Below are positions 34,498-43,267 of a stretch of DNA of 64,000 nt, in pieces. Both the position numbers and the translations under genes were made by a program. This DNA is from Streptomyces tanashiensis (lineage in GTDB: Bacteria > Actinomycetota > Actinomycetes > Streptomycetales > Streptomycetaceae), in NCBI RefSeq assembly GCF_014648895.1, contig NZ_BMRZ01000012.1, forward strand, positions 1-64,000, written 5' to 3'. The notes below the pieces were generated by a model. That model ran no database searches. It was not told the origin of the DNA and saw only the letters and a program-made list of their open reading frames with translations. The first letter of the stretch is position 1. Every line of letters begins with the position of its first letter.

Positions 34498-35445
34498 TCA
34501 GGGGCGGTCGGTGAGGTAGCCCCCCATGGACGAGAAGTACTCCGTCGCAGGCAGTTCCCGGCCGTCCTCCGTCCGCACCCGGGTGACGGCCAGGCCGTGA
34601 TTGCGGCCCGTACGGGCGTCGGCACCGGCGACGATCACCACGCCGTCGCCCTCGCGGTAGAAGATGCGGCCGGGCGTGCCGCCGTACCGGCCCTCGGACA
34701 CGACGGCGGAGAGCACCTCCAGGCGCTTGCCCTTGTGGAAGGTGAAGGCGGCCGGGTACGGGGCCGACTGGGCGCGCACCAGACGCTCCAGGACGTCGGC
34801 GGGCCAGTCCCAGTCGATCCGGATGTCCTCGTCGGCCCGCTTGTGGAAGAAGCTGGCCTGGGACCGGTCCTGCCGGGTGAACTCGGTCTCGCCGGCGGCG
34901 ATCCGGTCGAGGGCGCCGATGGTCACGGGAGCGATCAGGTCGACCGTCTTGTGGAACAGGTCGGTGGTGGTGTCGGTCGGGCCGACGGCGACCGCGCGCT
35001 GGTCGACGATGTCGCCGGCGTCGAGCACCTCGTCCATCATGTGCGCGGTGACGCCGACTTCGGACTCGCCGTTGATGAGGGCCCAGATCAGCGGCGAGAA
35101 GCCCGCGTACTTGGGCAGCAGCGAATCGTGGACGTTGAGGGTGCCGTGCTTCGGCAGGGCGTAGATGCGCGGCGGGATCCAGGTCCGCCAGTTGTTGGCG
35201 ACGATGATGTCCGGATCGGCCTCCTTGAGCCGCTGGAACAGCTCCTCGTCGTCGGGACGGTTGCGGATGACGACCGGGACGCCGTTCTCCTCGGCGAGTT
35301 CGGCGACCGAGTCGCTCCAGATCTTCTCGTAGGCATGCTCACTCTTGGGATGCGTCACGACCATCACGACGTCGTGCTCGGAGTCCAGGAGCGCCTTCAG
35401 GGTGCGATGGCCCCAGGTCTGATAGCCGAACATGACGACCCGCAT
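34498..35445 (-). CDS. cchA: Formyltransferase of coelichelin biosynthesis (CchA)
   Basis: A 315-residue homologue of methionyl-tRNA formyltransferase. The N-terminal domain has the formyl-THF-binding fold with ANNWRTWIPPRIYALPKHGTLNVHDSLLPKYAGFSPLIWALINGE, matching the SLLP-x-x-G/R-x-x-P motif and the catalytic Asn/His/Asp set. The C-terminal domain is OB-like. In coelichelin formation it formylates the hydroxylated side-chain amine of N5-hydroxyornithine to give N5-formyl-N5-hydroxyornithine for module 1 of CchH. It is divergent from cchB and has its own iron box at 35485. ATG 35445 has GAGGAAC upstream. Confidence 0.92.
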   Translation of the reverse strand: MRVVMFGYQTWGHRTLKALLDSEHDVVMVVTHPKSEHAYEKIWSDSVAELAEENGVPVVIRNRPDDEELFQRLKEADPDIIVANNWRTWIPPRIYALPKHGTLNVHDSLLPKYAGFSPLIWALINGESEVGVTAHMMDEVLDAGDIVDQRAVAVGPTDTTTDLFHKTVDLIAPVTIGALDRIAAGETEFTRQDRSQASFFHKRADEDIRIDWDWPADVLERLVRAQSAPYPAAFTFHKGKRLEVLSAVVSEGRYGGTPGRIFYREGDGVVIVAGADARTGRNHGLAVTRVRTEDGRELPATEYFSSMGGYLTDRP

Positions 35446-35484
35446 GGGGGTTCCTCCTCGGAAGAGCGAAATGACAGACGCAAG

Positions 35485-35503
35485 TAAAGCAAGGCTTACC
35501 TAA
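35485..35503. promoter_or_regulatory. Iron box upstream of cchA
   Basis: TAAAGCAAGGCTTACCTAA, 39 bp before the cchA start. The right half GGCTTACCTAA is a strong match to the DmdR consensus. Confidence 0.8.
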
Positions 35504-35588
35504 CAACGCAACGACCCTGATTTCAGGGCCGCTTGAGCGGAGGGTGGCTCGATTTGCCCACTTCGTCCTGTCGACAGCCTCGACTGGG

Positions 35589-35607
35589 TCAGGTTAGCTT
35601 TACCTAA
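35589..35607. promoter_or_regulatory. Iron box upstream of cchB
   Basis: TCAGGTTAGCTTTACCTAA, about 100 bp before the cchB start, on the other side of the divergent promoter from the cchA box. Confidence 0.82.
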
Positions 35608-35709
35608 GTTCCGCTCGGCTGCCGATCACCGGTGCGCCTGGACTCCCCCTTTTCCCCACCCCACGACAGGACGCCCGACAGGCGACCGTCCAGCACGAAT
35701 GGGAGTGAC

Positions 35710-37065
35710 ATGTCACAGGCTCTTCCTGGCGACACCCCACTGATCCACGACCTGATCGGTATCGGCTTCGGGCCGTCGAACGTCGCCATGGCGATCGCGC
35801 TGAGCGAGCACAACGCACGTGTGGGAAGGCACGAGGCGGTCACCGCCCACTTCTTCGAGCGGCAGCCCGGCTTCGGATGGCACCGCGGGATGCTCATCGA
35901 CGACGCGACGATGCAGGTGTCCTTCATGAAGGACCTGGTGACACTGCGGAACCCCACGAGCGAGTACAGCTTCCTCTGCTACCTGCAGAGCAGGGGGCGC
36001 CTGATCGACTTCGTCAACCACAAGAACCTCTTCCCGCTCCGGGTGGAGTTCCACGACTACTTCGAGTGGGCCGCCGCGAAGGTCGACGACATGGTGTCGT
36101 ACGGCCACCAGGTCGTCGCCGTCGAACCCGTCGTGCGCGACGGCGTGGTGGAGTACCTCGACGTGACGGCCAGGTCCGGGGACGAGGTCGTCGTCCACCG
36201 GGCGCGCAACGTCGTCATCGGCACCGGACTGCGTCCGGTCATGCCCGAGGGCATCGAGCGGACCGACCACGTCTGGCACAACTCCGACCTGTTGGCGAAG
36301 GTCGACGGCCTGGAGGGCGCGGAGCCCACCCGCTTCGTCGTCGTGGGCGCCGGCCAGAGCGCCGCCGAGAACGTGGCCTACCTGCACCGCCGCTTCCCGG
36401 ATGCCGAGGTCTGCGCGGTCTTCTCCCGCTACGGCTACAGCCCCGCCGACGACAGCAGCTTCGCCAACCGCATCTTCGACCCCCAGGCCGTCGACGAGTA
36501 CTTCACGGCGCCCGAGGACGTCAAGCACCGGCTGATGGACTACCACGGCAACACCAACTACTCCGTGGTGGACATCGACCTCATCGACGACCTGTACCGG
36601 CAGGCGTACCAGGAGAAGGTGCTCGGCACCGAGCGCCTGCACTTCCTCAACGTCTCGCGCCTCACCGCCGTCGAGGAGACGCCCGATGGCGTCCGCGCGA
36701 CGGTCACGTCCCTGATCACCGGCGAGGAGCGTCTCCTGGACGCCGACGTCGTCGTCTGCGCCACGGGGTACATGCAGGCCGACGGCCTGGGCCTGCTCGG
36801 CGAGGTGGCGGACCGGTGCCACCGCGACGACCGGGGCCGGGTCCGTGTCGAGCGCGACTACCGCGTGGCGACCGACCCAGAACTCCGCTGCGGAATCTAC
36901 CTCCAGGGCGGAACCGAGCACACCCACGGCATCACCTCCTCCCTGCTGTCCAACACGGCGATACGGGTCGGGGAGATCCTGGACTCGATCCTCGACCGCG
37001 GCCTCGAGCGCTCCCCCGGGTCGGCCCAGGCCGTGCCGGAAGGCGCCGAGAGCGCCGTCCGCTAG
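35710..37065 (+). CDS. cchB: L-ornithine N5-monooxygenase (CchB)
   Basis: A 451-residue flavin-dependent N-hydroxylating monooxygenase (PvdA/SidA family). The FAD motif is LIGIGFGPSNVAMAIAL, followed by HRGMLIDDATMQVSFMKDLVTLRNP; the NADPH motif is FVVVGAGQSAAENVAYL; the C-terminal ATGY motif is VVCATGYMQADGL with HGITSSLLSN. It converts L-ornithine to N5-hydroxyornithine, the iron-chelating precursor for two of the three residues of coelichelin as well as the CchA substrate. ATG 35710 follows GGGAG. Confidence 0.95.
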   Translation: MSQALPGDTPLIHDLIGIGFGPSNVAMAIALSEHNARVGRHEAVTAHFFERQPGFGWHRGMLIDDATMQVSFMKDLVTLRNPTSEYSFLCYLQSRGRLIDFVNHKNLFPLRVEFHDYFEWAAAKVDDMVSYGHQVVAVEPVVRDGVVEYLDVTARSGDEVVVHRARNVVIGTGLRPVMPEGIERTDHVWHNSDLLAKVDGLEGAEPTRFVVVGAGQSAAENVAYLHRRFPDAEVCAVFSRYGYSPADDSSFANRIFDPQAVDEYFTAPEDVKHRLMDYHGNTNYSVVDIDLIDDLYRQAYQEKVLGTERLHFLNVSRLTAVEETPDGVRATVTSLITGEERLLDADVVVCATGYMQADGLGLLGEVADRCHRDDRGRVRVERDYRVATDPELRCGIYLQGGTEHTHGITSSLLSNTAIRVGEILDSILDRGLERSPGSAQAVPEGAESAVR

Positions 37066-37080
37066 CAGCCCTTCCGGCTC

Positions 37081-37122
37081 GCTGCCGTGCCCGTGGTGCG
37101 CATGCACCACGGGCACGGCAGC
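37081..37122. terminator. Perfect 19-bp stem-loop between cchB and cchC
   Basis: GCTGCCGTGCCCGTGGTGC (37081-37099) pairs perfectly with 37104-37122 across a 4-base GCAT loop, 15 bp after the cchB stop and 35 bp before cchC. No iron box follows, so cchC and cchD depend on read-through; it may lower their expression relative to cchB or protect the cchB mRNA end. Confidence 0.75.
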
Positions 37123-37156
37123 GGCATGTACAGCCACGCACACGAAAGGAACGCCC

Positions 37157-38314
37157 GTGCCTCCTGACACTCGGCGTCACACCGGCGGCCCGCCCCTCGG
37201 CGAGCGCGACTCACCCGAGCGGGACGGCAGTTGCGCCGGGATGGCCTCCGGCGCCATGGGCGCGACCACAGTCGAACGTCAGGCGCCTTCGCGGATCGCG
37301 GGGGCCCGGCGGCGACGCATCCTGGGTCTGGGCATCATCGTCGCGGTCCTCGTGGTGGCCGCGGTGGTCTCCGTCGCCGTCGGCGCGCGGGCGTTGAGTC
37401 CCGCCGAGGTCTGGCACGGGCTGTTCGCGGGGCCCGACCCCGATCAGAAGCTCACCGAGACCAGACTCATCGTGCAGACCGTACGGGTTCCCCGGACGGT
37501 GCTCGCGATCGTGGCGGGCGTCGCCCTGGGGGTCGGCGGGGCCCTGATACAGGGATACACCCGCAACCCCATCGCGGACACCGGTCTGCTGGGGGTGAAC
37601 ACCGGTGCCTCCTTCGCCGTCGTGGCGGCGATCTCCCTGTTCGGGCTCACCGACCCGTTCCAGTACGTCTGGTTCGCCTTCCTGGGCGCCGCGCTCGCCG
37701 GTGTCGTCGTCTTCGGCCTGTCGAGCATCGGCCGGGGCGCCGGCAATCCGCTGACGCTCGCCCTGGCCGGGCAGGGGGTCACGGTGTTCCTCGCGGCCAT
37801 GACGACGGCGGTCGCCCTGTCGGACAAGGCGGCACTGAACGCACTGCGGTTCTGGAACGCCGGCTCGGTGGCCGGCGTCCCCTTCGGCGTCATCTGGCCG
37901 GTGACCGCTTTCATCGTGGTCGGTCTGGTGCCGGCCCTGGCCACCCTGCCCTCCGTCAACCTCCTCAACCTGGGTGACGACGTGGCAAGGGGACTGGGCG
38001 TCAACATCACGCTGGTCCGGACCGTCGGCATCGTCGCCATCACCCTGCTCGCGGGCGCGGCCACGGCCGCGTGCGGGCCCATCGCGTTCCTCGGGCTCAT
38101 GGTGGCGCACGTGGCGCGGTACCTGGCCGGGCCCGACTACCGCTGGCTGGTTCCCTACGCCGGCCTGCTGGGCGCGGTCGTCCTTCTGGTCTGTGACGTC
38201 GTCGGGCGTCTGGTGGTGCGGCCGGGCGAGCTGGAGGCGGGCATCCTCGTGGCCCTCCTCGGCGCCCCGTTCTTCGCGGTCCTGGTCTGGCGAGGGAAGT
38301 TCAAGAGCGCATGA
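37157..38314 (+). CDS. cchC: FecCD-family ferric-siderophore permease (CchC)
   Basis: A 385-residue BtuC/FecD-type permease subunit with about nine hydrophobic helices, beginning near residue 55 after a charged N-terminal tail. Typical blocks are TVRVPRTVLAIVAGVALGVGGALIQGYTRNPIADTGLLGVNTGA (the P-R-x-L / G-x-Q-x-x-x-R-N-P-L-A-x-P signature) and ACGPIAFLGLMVAHVARYL. It imports ferric coelichelin together with CchD, CchE and CchF. The GTG start at 37157 has AAAGGA upstream; a shorter start at ATG 37241 is possible. Its stop overlaps cchD by ATGA. Confidence 0.92.
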   Translation: MPPDTRRHTGGPPLGERDSPERDGSCAGMASGAMGATTVERQAPSRIAGARRRRILGLGIIVAVLVVAAVVSVAVGARALSPAEVWHGLFAGPDPDQKLTETRLIVQTVRVPRTVLAIVAGVALGVGGALIQGYTRNPIADTGLLGVNTGASFAVVAAISLFGLTDPFQYVWFAFLGAALAGVVVFGLSSIGRGAGNPLTLALAGQGVTVFLAAMTTAVALSDKAALNALRFWNAGSVAGVPFGVIWPVTAFIVVGLVPALATLPSVNLLNLGDDVARGLGVNITLVRTVGIVAITLLAGAATAACGPIAFLGLMVAHVARYLAGPDYRWLVPYAGLLGAVVLLVCDVVGRLVVRPGELEAGILVALLGAPFFAVLVWRGKFKSA

Positions 38315-39372
38315 ACGTGACAGTGGCGAAGAGTTCGATGGCGCCGGGCGTGAGGCTCGGCCGTGTGTCCTTCGTATGGCGGCCCAGGATCGCGCTGGTC
38401 ACGCTGTTCCTGGCAGGGGCGGCATTCCTGGCCTTCTGCCTGTCCATCGCCGTGGGTGACTTCCCCATGGGCCTGCCCCAGGTGATCGCCACGATCCTGG
38501 GCTGGGGTGAGCGGGTCGACGAGTTCGTGATCATGGACCTGCGCATGCCGCGGGCCCTGGCCGGCCTCGTCGTGGGGATCGCGCTGGGCGTGTCGGGGGC
38601 GCTCACCCAGTCGATCGCCCGCAACCCCCTGGCCAGCCCGGACATCCTGGGGATCACCAGCGGCGCCGGCGCGGTCGCCGTGTCCCTGGTGACGCTGTCG
38701 GGCGGGGCGGCCACCGCGGTCGTCAGCTCCGTCGGCCTGCCCGCGGCGGCGCTCGCGGGCGGTCTCGGCACGGGACTGCTGGTGTACTTCCTGGCGTGGC
38801 GACGCGGGATCGACGGGTTCCGGCTCGTCCTCATCGGCATCTCGGTGAGCGCCGCGATGGAGGCGATCACAACCTGGCTGCTGGCCGGCGCCGACATCAG
38901 GGACGTGGCGCGGGCCCAGGCGTGGCTGGTCGGCTCGTTGGACAACCGGTCCTGGGACGAGGTGCGGGTGGCGCTCTGGGGAACTCTCGTCCTCATAGCC
39001 GTCGTCGCGTGCGTCGCCTTCCAGTTCAAGCCCCTCCATTTCGGGGACGACGTGGCCGCGGGGCTGGGGGTGCGGTACGCGCTGGTGCGCGGGGTCCTCC
39101 TGCTGTGCGCGGTCCTCCTGGCCGGAGTGGCCGTGGGAGCGGCCGGGCCCGTCCCGTTCGTCGCCATGGTGGCGCCACAGGTGGCGATGCGTCTGACGAA
39201 ATTCCCGACGCCCCCGTTCGTGGCCTCCGGCATGGTGGGAGCCCTCCTGCTGATCGGCTCCGACCTGGTCGCGCGGACCGCCCTGCCGATCACTCTGCCG
39301 GTGGGTGTGGTCACGGCCGCGTTCGGCGGTCCCTTCCTCATCTACCTTCTGGTGCGGGCGAATCGACGCTAG
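38311..39372 (+). CDS. cchD: FecCD-family ferric-siderophore permease (CchD)
   Basis: A 353-residue second permease subunit, paralogous to CchC, with DLRMPRALAGLVVGIALGVSGALTQSIARNPLASPDILGITSGA and PVPFVAMVAPQVAMRL. ATG at 38311 overlaps the cchC stop (ATGA), so equal translation is expected for the heterodimer. Together they form the membrane channel of the ferric-coelichelin ABC importer. Confidence 0.92.
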   Translation: MNVTVAKSSMAPGVRLGRVSFVWRPRIALVTLFLAGAAFLAFCLSIAVGDFPMGLPQVIATILGWGERVDEFVIMDLRMPRALAGLVVGIALGVSGALTQSIARNPLASPDILGITSGAGAVAVSLVTLSGGAATAVVSSVGLPAAALAGGLGTGLLVYFLAWRRGIDGFRLVLIGISVSAAMEAITTWLLAGADIRDVARAQAWLVGSLDNRSWDEVRVALWGTLVLIAVVACVAFQFKPLHFGDDVAAGLGVRYALVRGVLLLCAVLLAGVAVGAAGPVPFVAMVAPQVAMRLTKFPTPPFVASGMVGALLLIGSDLVARTALPITLPVGVVTAAFGGPFLIYLLVRANRR

Positions 39373-39384
39373 ATGATAGAAAGG

Positions 39385-39403
39385 TTAGGCAAGCCTAACT
39401 AAG
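39385..39403. promoter_or_regulatory. Iron box upstream of cchE
   Basis: TTAGGCAAGCCTAACTAAG contains the symmetric core TTAGGC-AA-GCCTAA, 9 bp before the cchE TTG start. Confidence 0.78.
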
Positions 39404-39411
39404 GGGGAGCC

Positions 39412-40254
39412 TTGGTCGCTCAGTACATCACCGAGATCGAGTCCGGGGCGGATGTCCCGCGGTTGTCAGCCCGGGGCGTCACGGTCGGCTACGGCGACCG
39501 GACCGTCATCGACGAACTCGACGTGGAGATCCCCCCGGGGGTGGTGACCACGATCATCGGCCCCAACGGATGCGGTAAGTCGACCCTGTTGCGCACCCTG
39601 TCCCGGCTGCTCAGGCCGACCCGGGGTTCCGTCGTCCTGGACGGCGAGGACATCGTCCGGCTCAGGACCAGGGACGTGGCGAAGAAGCTCGGCCTGCTGC
39701 CGCAGTCACCGGTCGCACCGGAGGGCCTGACCGTGGCCGATCTCGTCGCCAGGGGCCGGCACCCCCACCAGAGCTGGCTGCGGCAGTGGTCCTCGGACGA
39801 CGTCTCCGTCGTGGAGCGCGCGCTGGCCATGACCGGGGTCGCCGACCTCGCCGACCGCGCCGTCGACTCGCTCTCCGGCGGCCAGCGCCAACGCGTCTGG
39901 ATCTCCATGACCCTCGCGCAGGGCACCGATCTGCTGCTGCTCGACGAGCCCACCACGTATCTGGACCTGGCGCACGCCATCGACGTGCTCGACCTGGTCG
40001 ACGACCTGCACGAGTCGGGATGCACGGTGGTCATGGTGCTGCACGACCTCAATCTGGCCGTCCGCTACAGCGACAACCTGATCGTGATGAAGGCGGGTTC
40101 GGTCCTGGCCCAGGGGCACCCGCGCGACGTGGTGACCGCCGAGTTGCTGCACGAGGCCTTCGGCCTGCGCGCCCTGGTGATCGACGACCCGGTGGGCGAC
40201 CGTCCGCTCATCGTGCCGATCGGCCGAACTCATGTCCAGATTCCGGGCAGTTGA
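39412..40254 (+). CDS. cchE: Ferric-siderophore importer ATPase (CchE)
   Basis: A 280-residue FecE/FhuC-type ATPase. Walker A is IIGPNGCGKSTLLRTLSRL, the Q-loop is LGLLPQSPVAPEG, the signature is SLSGGQRQRVWISMTLAQ, and Walker B is LLLLDEPTTYLDLAH with H-loop VMVLHDLN, all intact. It powers uptake of ferric coelichelin through CchC/CchD. The start is TTG 39412 behind GGGGGAG, a weak initiator that sits close to its own iron box. Confidence 0.93.
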   Translation: MVAQYITEIESGADVPRLSARGVTVGYGDRTVIDELDVEIPPGVVTTIIGPNGCGKSTLLRTLSRLLRPTRGSVVLDGEDIVRLRTRDVAKKLGLLPQSPVAPEGLTVADLVARGRHPHQSWLRQWSSDDVSVVERALAMTGVADLADRAVDSLSGGQRQRVWISMTLAQGTDLLLLDEPTTYLDLAHAIDVLDLVDDLHESGCTVVMVLHDLNLAVRYSDNLIVMKAGSVLAQGHPRDVVTAELLHEAFGLRALVIDDPVGDRPLIVPIGRTHVQIPGS

Positions 40255-40271
40255 GAGGGAGCCCATTCGAC

Positions 40272-40290
40272 TTAGGCTAGGCTTACCTCA
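40272..40290. promoter_or_regulatory. Iron box upstream of cchF
   Basis: TTAGGCTAGGCTTACCTCA, about 71 bp before the cchF start; a clear match to the consensus. Confidence 0.82.
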
Positions 40291-40361
40291 CTAGCCCACG
40301 GTAAGGTTTGCCTGTCCTTACATAGGGCCGCAGTGGACAGCACGAAAGCAAGGGAATCCGG

Positions 40362-41426
40362 ATGCTCCTCGATCGAACGACGCGCATGAAGCCCTGGCGG
40401 CGAGTGGCGGCGACCGTGTCCGTAGCCGCCCTCGGCGTAGCCCTCCTGACGGGGTGCGGTTCCGACTCGGCGGACAAGGACAAGAAGAGCGACAACGCCA
40501 ACGCCCCTGCCGCCACGGGCGCGTTCCCGGTGACCGTCGAGCACGCGTTCGGATCCACCACGGTCAAGGAGGCCCCCCAGCGGGTCGTGACCGTCGGCTA
40601 CACCGACGACCAGTCCGTCCTGGCCTTCGGCATCAAGCCGGTCGGCATGGTCGACCAGTACCCGAACCCGGCGGGCAAGAGCCCCGACATCAACACCCAG
40701 TGGCCCTGGGTCAAGGACAAGTGGGGCGACGACAGGCCCGAGGTCATCATGAACAACGGTGACGCGGGCCCCAATTACGAGAAGATCGCCGCCCTGCGGC
40801 CCGACCTGATCATCGCGGTCTACTCCGAGGTCGACAAGGCCGCCTACGACAAGCTGTCGAAGATCGCCCCGACGGTGGGCCGCACCAAGGCCGAGAAGGA
40901 GCCGTTCAGCGCTCCGTGGCAGGACAACGCCCTCCAGATCGCCAAGGCGCTCGGCAAGGCCGACGAGGGTCGGAAGATGATCCAGGGCATCGACGACAAG
41001 CTGGCCGCGGTCAAGAAGGCGCACCCGGAGTTCGCCGGCCAGACCGCCGTCGCCCTGTCCTGGTACAAGGACGCGGTCAATCCCTTCACCACCACCGACG
41101 TGCGCGGCCAGCTCCTGACGGGCATGGGCTTCAAGGGCCAGACCGAGATCGACAAGATCGCCGGCGGCGGCTTCTCCACCGCGCTCTCCCCGGAGCGCAT
41201 GGACCTCGTCGACGTCGACCGCGTGTTCGTCATCAACGACAAGGCGGACACGGACGCGCTGAAGAGGTTCGACCTCTTCACCAACCTCAAGGTCTCCAAG
41301 AACAACAAGGTCTCGTACCTCCTCGACAGCGAGGGCCCGGCGGCCGGTGCGGCCATCTCGCAGGCCACCCTGCTCTCCCTGCCGTACGCCATCGACGAGC
41401 TCGTCAAGTCGGTCGGCCAGGTGTGA
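40362..41426 (+). CDS. cchF: Ferric-coelichelin-binding lipoprotein (CchF)
   Basis: A 354-residue periplasmic-binding-protein-like lipoprotein. The signal peptide (VAATVSVAALGVALL) ends in the lipobox LLTGC, predicting lipidation at Cys about 33. The mature part is a class III iron-siderophore binding protein with VVTVGYTDDQSVLAFGIKPVGM, EKIAALRPDLIIAVYSE and a C-terminal helix-rich lobe. It captures the siderophore outside the membrane and hands it to CchCD. The GTG start of cchG overlaps its stop, giving a translationally coupled cchF-cchG unit. Confidence 0.93.
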   Translation: MLLDRTTRMKPWRRVAATVSVAALGVALLTGCGSDSADKDKKSDNANAPAATGAFPVTVEHAFGSTTVKEAPQRVVTVGYTDDQSVLAFGIKPVGMVDQYPNPAGKSPDINTQWPWVKDKWGDDRPEVIMNNGDAGPNYEKIAALRPDLIIAVYSEVDKAAYDKLSKIAPTVGRTKAEKEPFSAPWQDNALQIAKALGKADEGRKMIQGIDDKLAAVKKAHPEFAGQTAVALSWYKDAVNPFTTTDVRGQLLTGMGFKGQTEIDKIAGGGFSTALSPERMDLVDVDRVFVINDKADTDALKRFDLFTNLKVSKNNKVSYLLDSEGPAAGAAISQATLLSLPYAIDELVKSVGQV

Positions 41427-43210
41427 GCACCACGGAAACGCGCCTCGCCCCGGCCACCCTGCGCACGACGACCGGCCGTGAGGCAGCCCGATGGGTCGCG
41501 GCACACAGCCGTGAGACCCCGTGGCTGACGGCCGCCACCGTGTTCAGCACGGTGGCCGGGGCGGCGCTGCAGATGCTCCCGGTACTCCTGATCGGCAAGG
41601 TGGTCGACGGGGTCGTCGGAGGCGAACCGCGCTCGGCCCTGGTCTCGACCGGGGTGCTGATGGTGGCCGCCGCGCTCCTCGGCGCGGCGGCCACCGCGCT
41701 GTCCACGTACCTGATCGGGCGGCTCGGTGCCGAACTGCTCGCGCAGCTGCGCGAAGGCGCTGTCCGGGCCGTCCTGGGCATGCCCAGTGCCCGCGTCGAG
41801 CAGGTGGGCCGCGGCGACGTGCTCTCCCGGGTCGGCGACGACGTCGCCGTCCTGTCCAGGGGCATCCGTTCGGCCATTCCCACGGTGTTCTCCGCGGGAG
41901 TGCTGGTGGCCGTCGCCACGATCGGCATGTTCGGGCTCGACTGGCGGCTCGGCCTGGCGGGAGCGTGCGCGCTGCCCGCCTACGCCCTGGCCCTGCGCTG
42001 GTACCTGCCCCGGTCCGCCCCTCTCTACCGCGAGCAGCGGGCCGCCCAGGCCGACCGCGCCCAGGCCCTGATCAGCGGTCTCAACGGGATCGACACGGTA
42101 CGGGCGTACCGCCTGGAAGAGGCCTTCCGGGACAAGGTCGACGCCGACTCGCGGCGGGTGCGGGACCTCGGCATCAAGGTCTTCCACTTCTTCGGCCGGT
42201 TCGTCGGCCGGGAGAACCGCGCGGAGTTCATCGGCCTGGTCCTGATCCTCCTGGTCGGCTACGTCCTGCTGGAGACCGGGTCCGCCACCCTCGGCGAGGT
42301 GTCGGCGGCGCCGCTGGTCTTCCATCGCCTGTTCACTCCGCTCGGCGCCATCATGTTCACCTTCGACGAGGCCCAGAAGTCGGGTGCGAGCCTGACGCGG
42401 CTCGTCGGTGTACTGGCGGAGCCCGCGGCGGAGCGACTGGTGGGCGACTCGGCTGCCGCGCCGCAGGGCGGCAGCCCGTACCCGGTGACGGTGGACGGTC
42501 TGACGTTCACGTACCCCGGCGCCGACGAGCCGGTCCTCCAGGACGTCAGCCTGACCATCCCCGCCGGCAGTTCACTGGCCCTCGTGGGCGCGACGGGCGC
42601 CGGCAAGACGACGCTGGCCGCCCTCATCGCCGGAATCGAGACCCCCCAGGTGGGGTCGGTACGCGTCGGCTCGACCGTGCTCGCCGATCTGGACGAGGTC
42701 GAGGCGAGGGCGCTGGTGAGCGTCCTGACCCAGGAGACTCATGTGTTCTCCGGGCCTCTCGCCGACGACCTGAGGCTGGCCGCGCCGGAGGCGACCGACT
42801 CCGAGCTGATGGACGCGCTGCGCACCGTGGGTGCCCATCGGTGGGTCGAGTCGCTGCCCGACGGGCTGTACACCGCGGTCGGAGAGGGCGGTGAGCGTCT
42901 GGACGGCACCAAGGTGGCCCATATCGCCCTGGCACGGCTGGTGTTGGGCCGCGCGCCGGTGGTGGTGCTCGACGAATCGACCGCGGAGGCGGGCAGCGAG
43001 GGCGCCGCCGAACTGGAGCGGGCCGTCCAGGCCGCCTGCGCCGGACGCACCACGCTGTTCGTGGCCCATCGGCTGACGCAGGCGATGGCGGCGGACCGGA
43101 TCGCCGTGCTCGACGCGGGGCGCGTCGTGGAACAGGGCACCCACGAGCAGTTGGTGGCCCTGGACGGTCGCTACGCGAAACTCTGGCAGGCCTGGAAGAA
43201 CGGTAGTTAG
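41423..43210 (+). CDS. cchG: Half-ABC exporter with degenerate signature (CchG)
   Basis: A 595-residue ABC exporter half (TMD about 1-320, NBD about 350-595). The NBD has an intact Walker A GATGAGKTTL near residue 389, an intact Q-loop (SVLTQETHVF), Walker B VVVLDESTAEA near 514 and H-loop VAHR near 548. However, the signature LSGGQ is replaced by LDGTK (near 492). It pairs with CchI, whose defects are complementary. Its probable job is export of coelichelin or intermediates. GTG at 41423 overlaps the cchF stop. Confidence 0.9.
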   Translation: MSTTETRLAPATLRTTTGREAARWVAAHSRETPWLTAATVFSTVAGAALQMLPVLLIGKVVDGVVGGEPRSALVSTGVLMVAAALLGAAATALSTYLIGRLGAELLAQLREGAVRAVLGMPSARVEQVGRGDVLSRVGDDVAVLSRGIRSAIPTVFSAGVLVAVATIGMFGLDWRLGLAGACALPAYALALRWYLPRSAPLYREQRAAQADRAQALISGLNGIDTVRAYRLEEAFRDKVDADSRRVRDLGIKVFHFFGRFVGRENRAEFIGLVLILLVGYVLLETGSATLGEVSAAPLVFHRLFTPLGAIMFTFDEAQKSGASLTRLVGVLAEPAAERLVGDSAAAPQGGSPYPVTVDGLTFTYPGADEPVLQDVSLTIPAGSSLALVGATGAGKTTLAALIAGIETPQVGSVRVGSTVLADLDEVEARALVSVLTQETHVFSGPLADDLRLAAPEATDSELMDALRTVGAHRWVESLPDGLYTAVGEGGERLDGTKVAHIALARLVLGRAPVVVLDESTAEAGSEGAAELERAVQAACAGRTTLFVAHRLTQAMAADRIAVLDAGRVVEQGTHEQLVALDGRYAKLWQAWKNGS

Positions 43211-43221
43211 GGTCCCCTTAC

Positions 43222-43240
43222 TTAGGCTAGGCTTCCCTTA
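43222..43240. promoter_or_regulatory. Iron box upstream of cchH
   Basis: TTAGGCTAGGCTTCCCTTA, 27 bp before the NRPS start codon. Confidence 0.8.
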
Positions 43241-43267
43241 GTACCTCAGAAGGGTGTTGAGTCTTCA

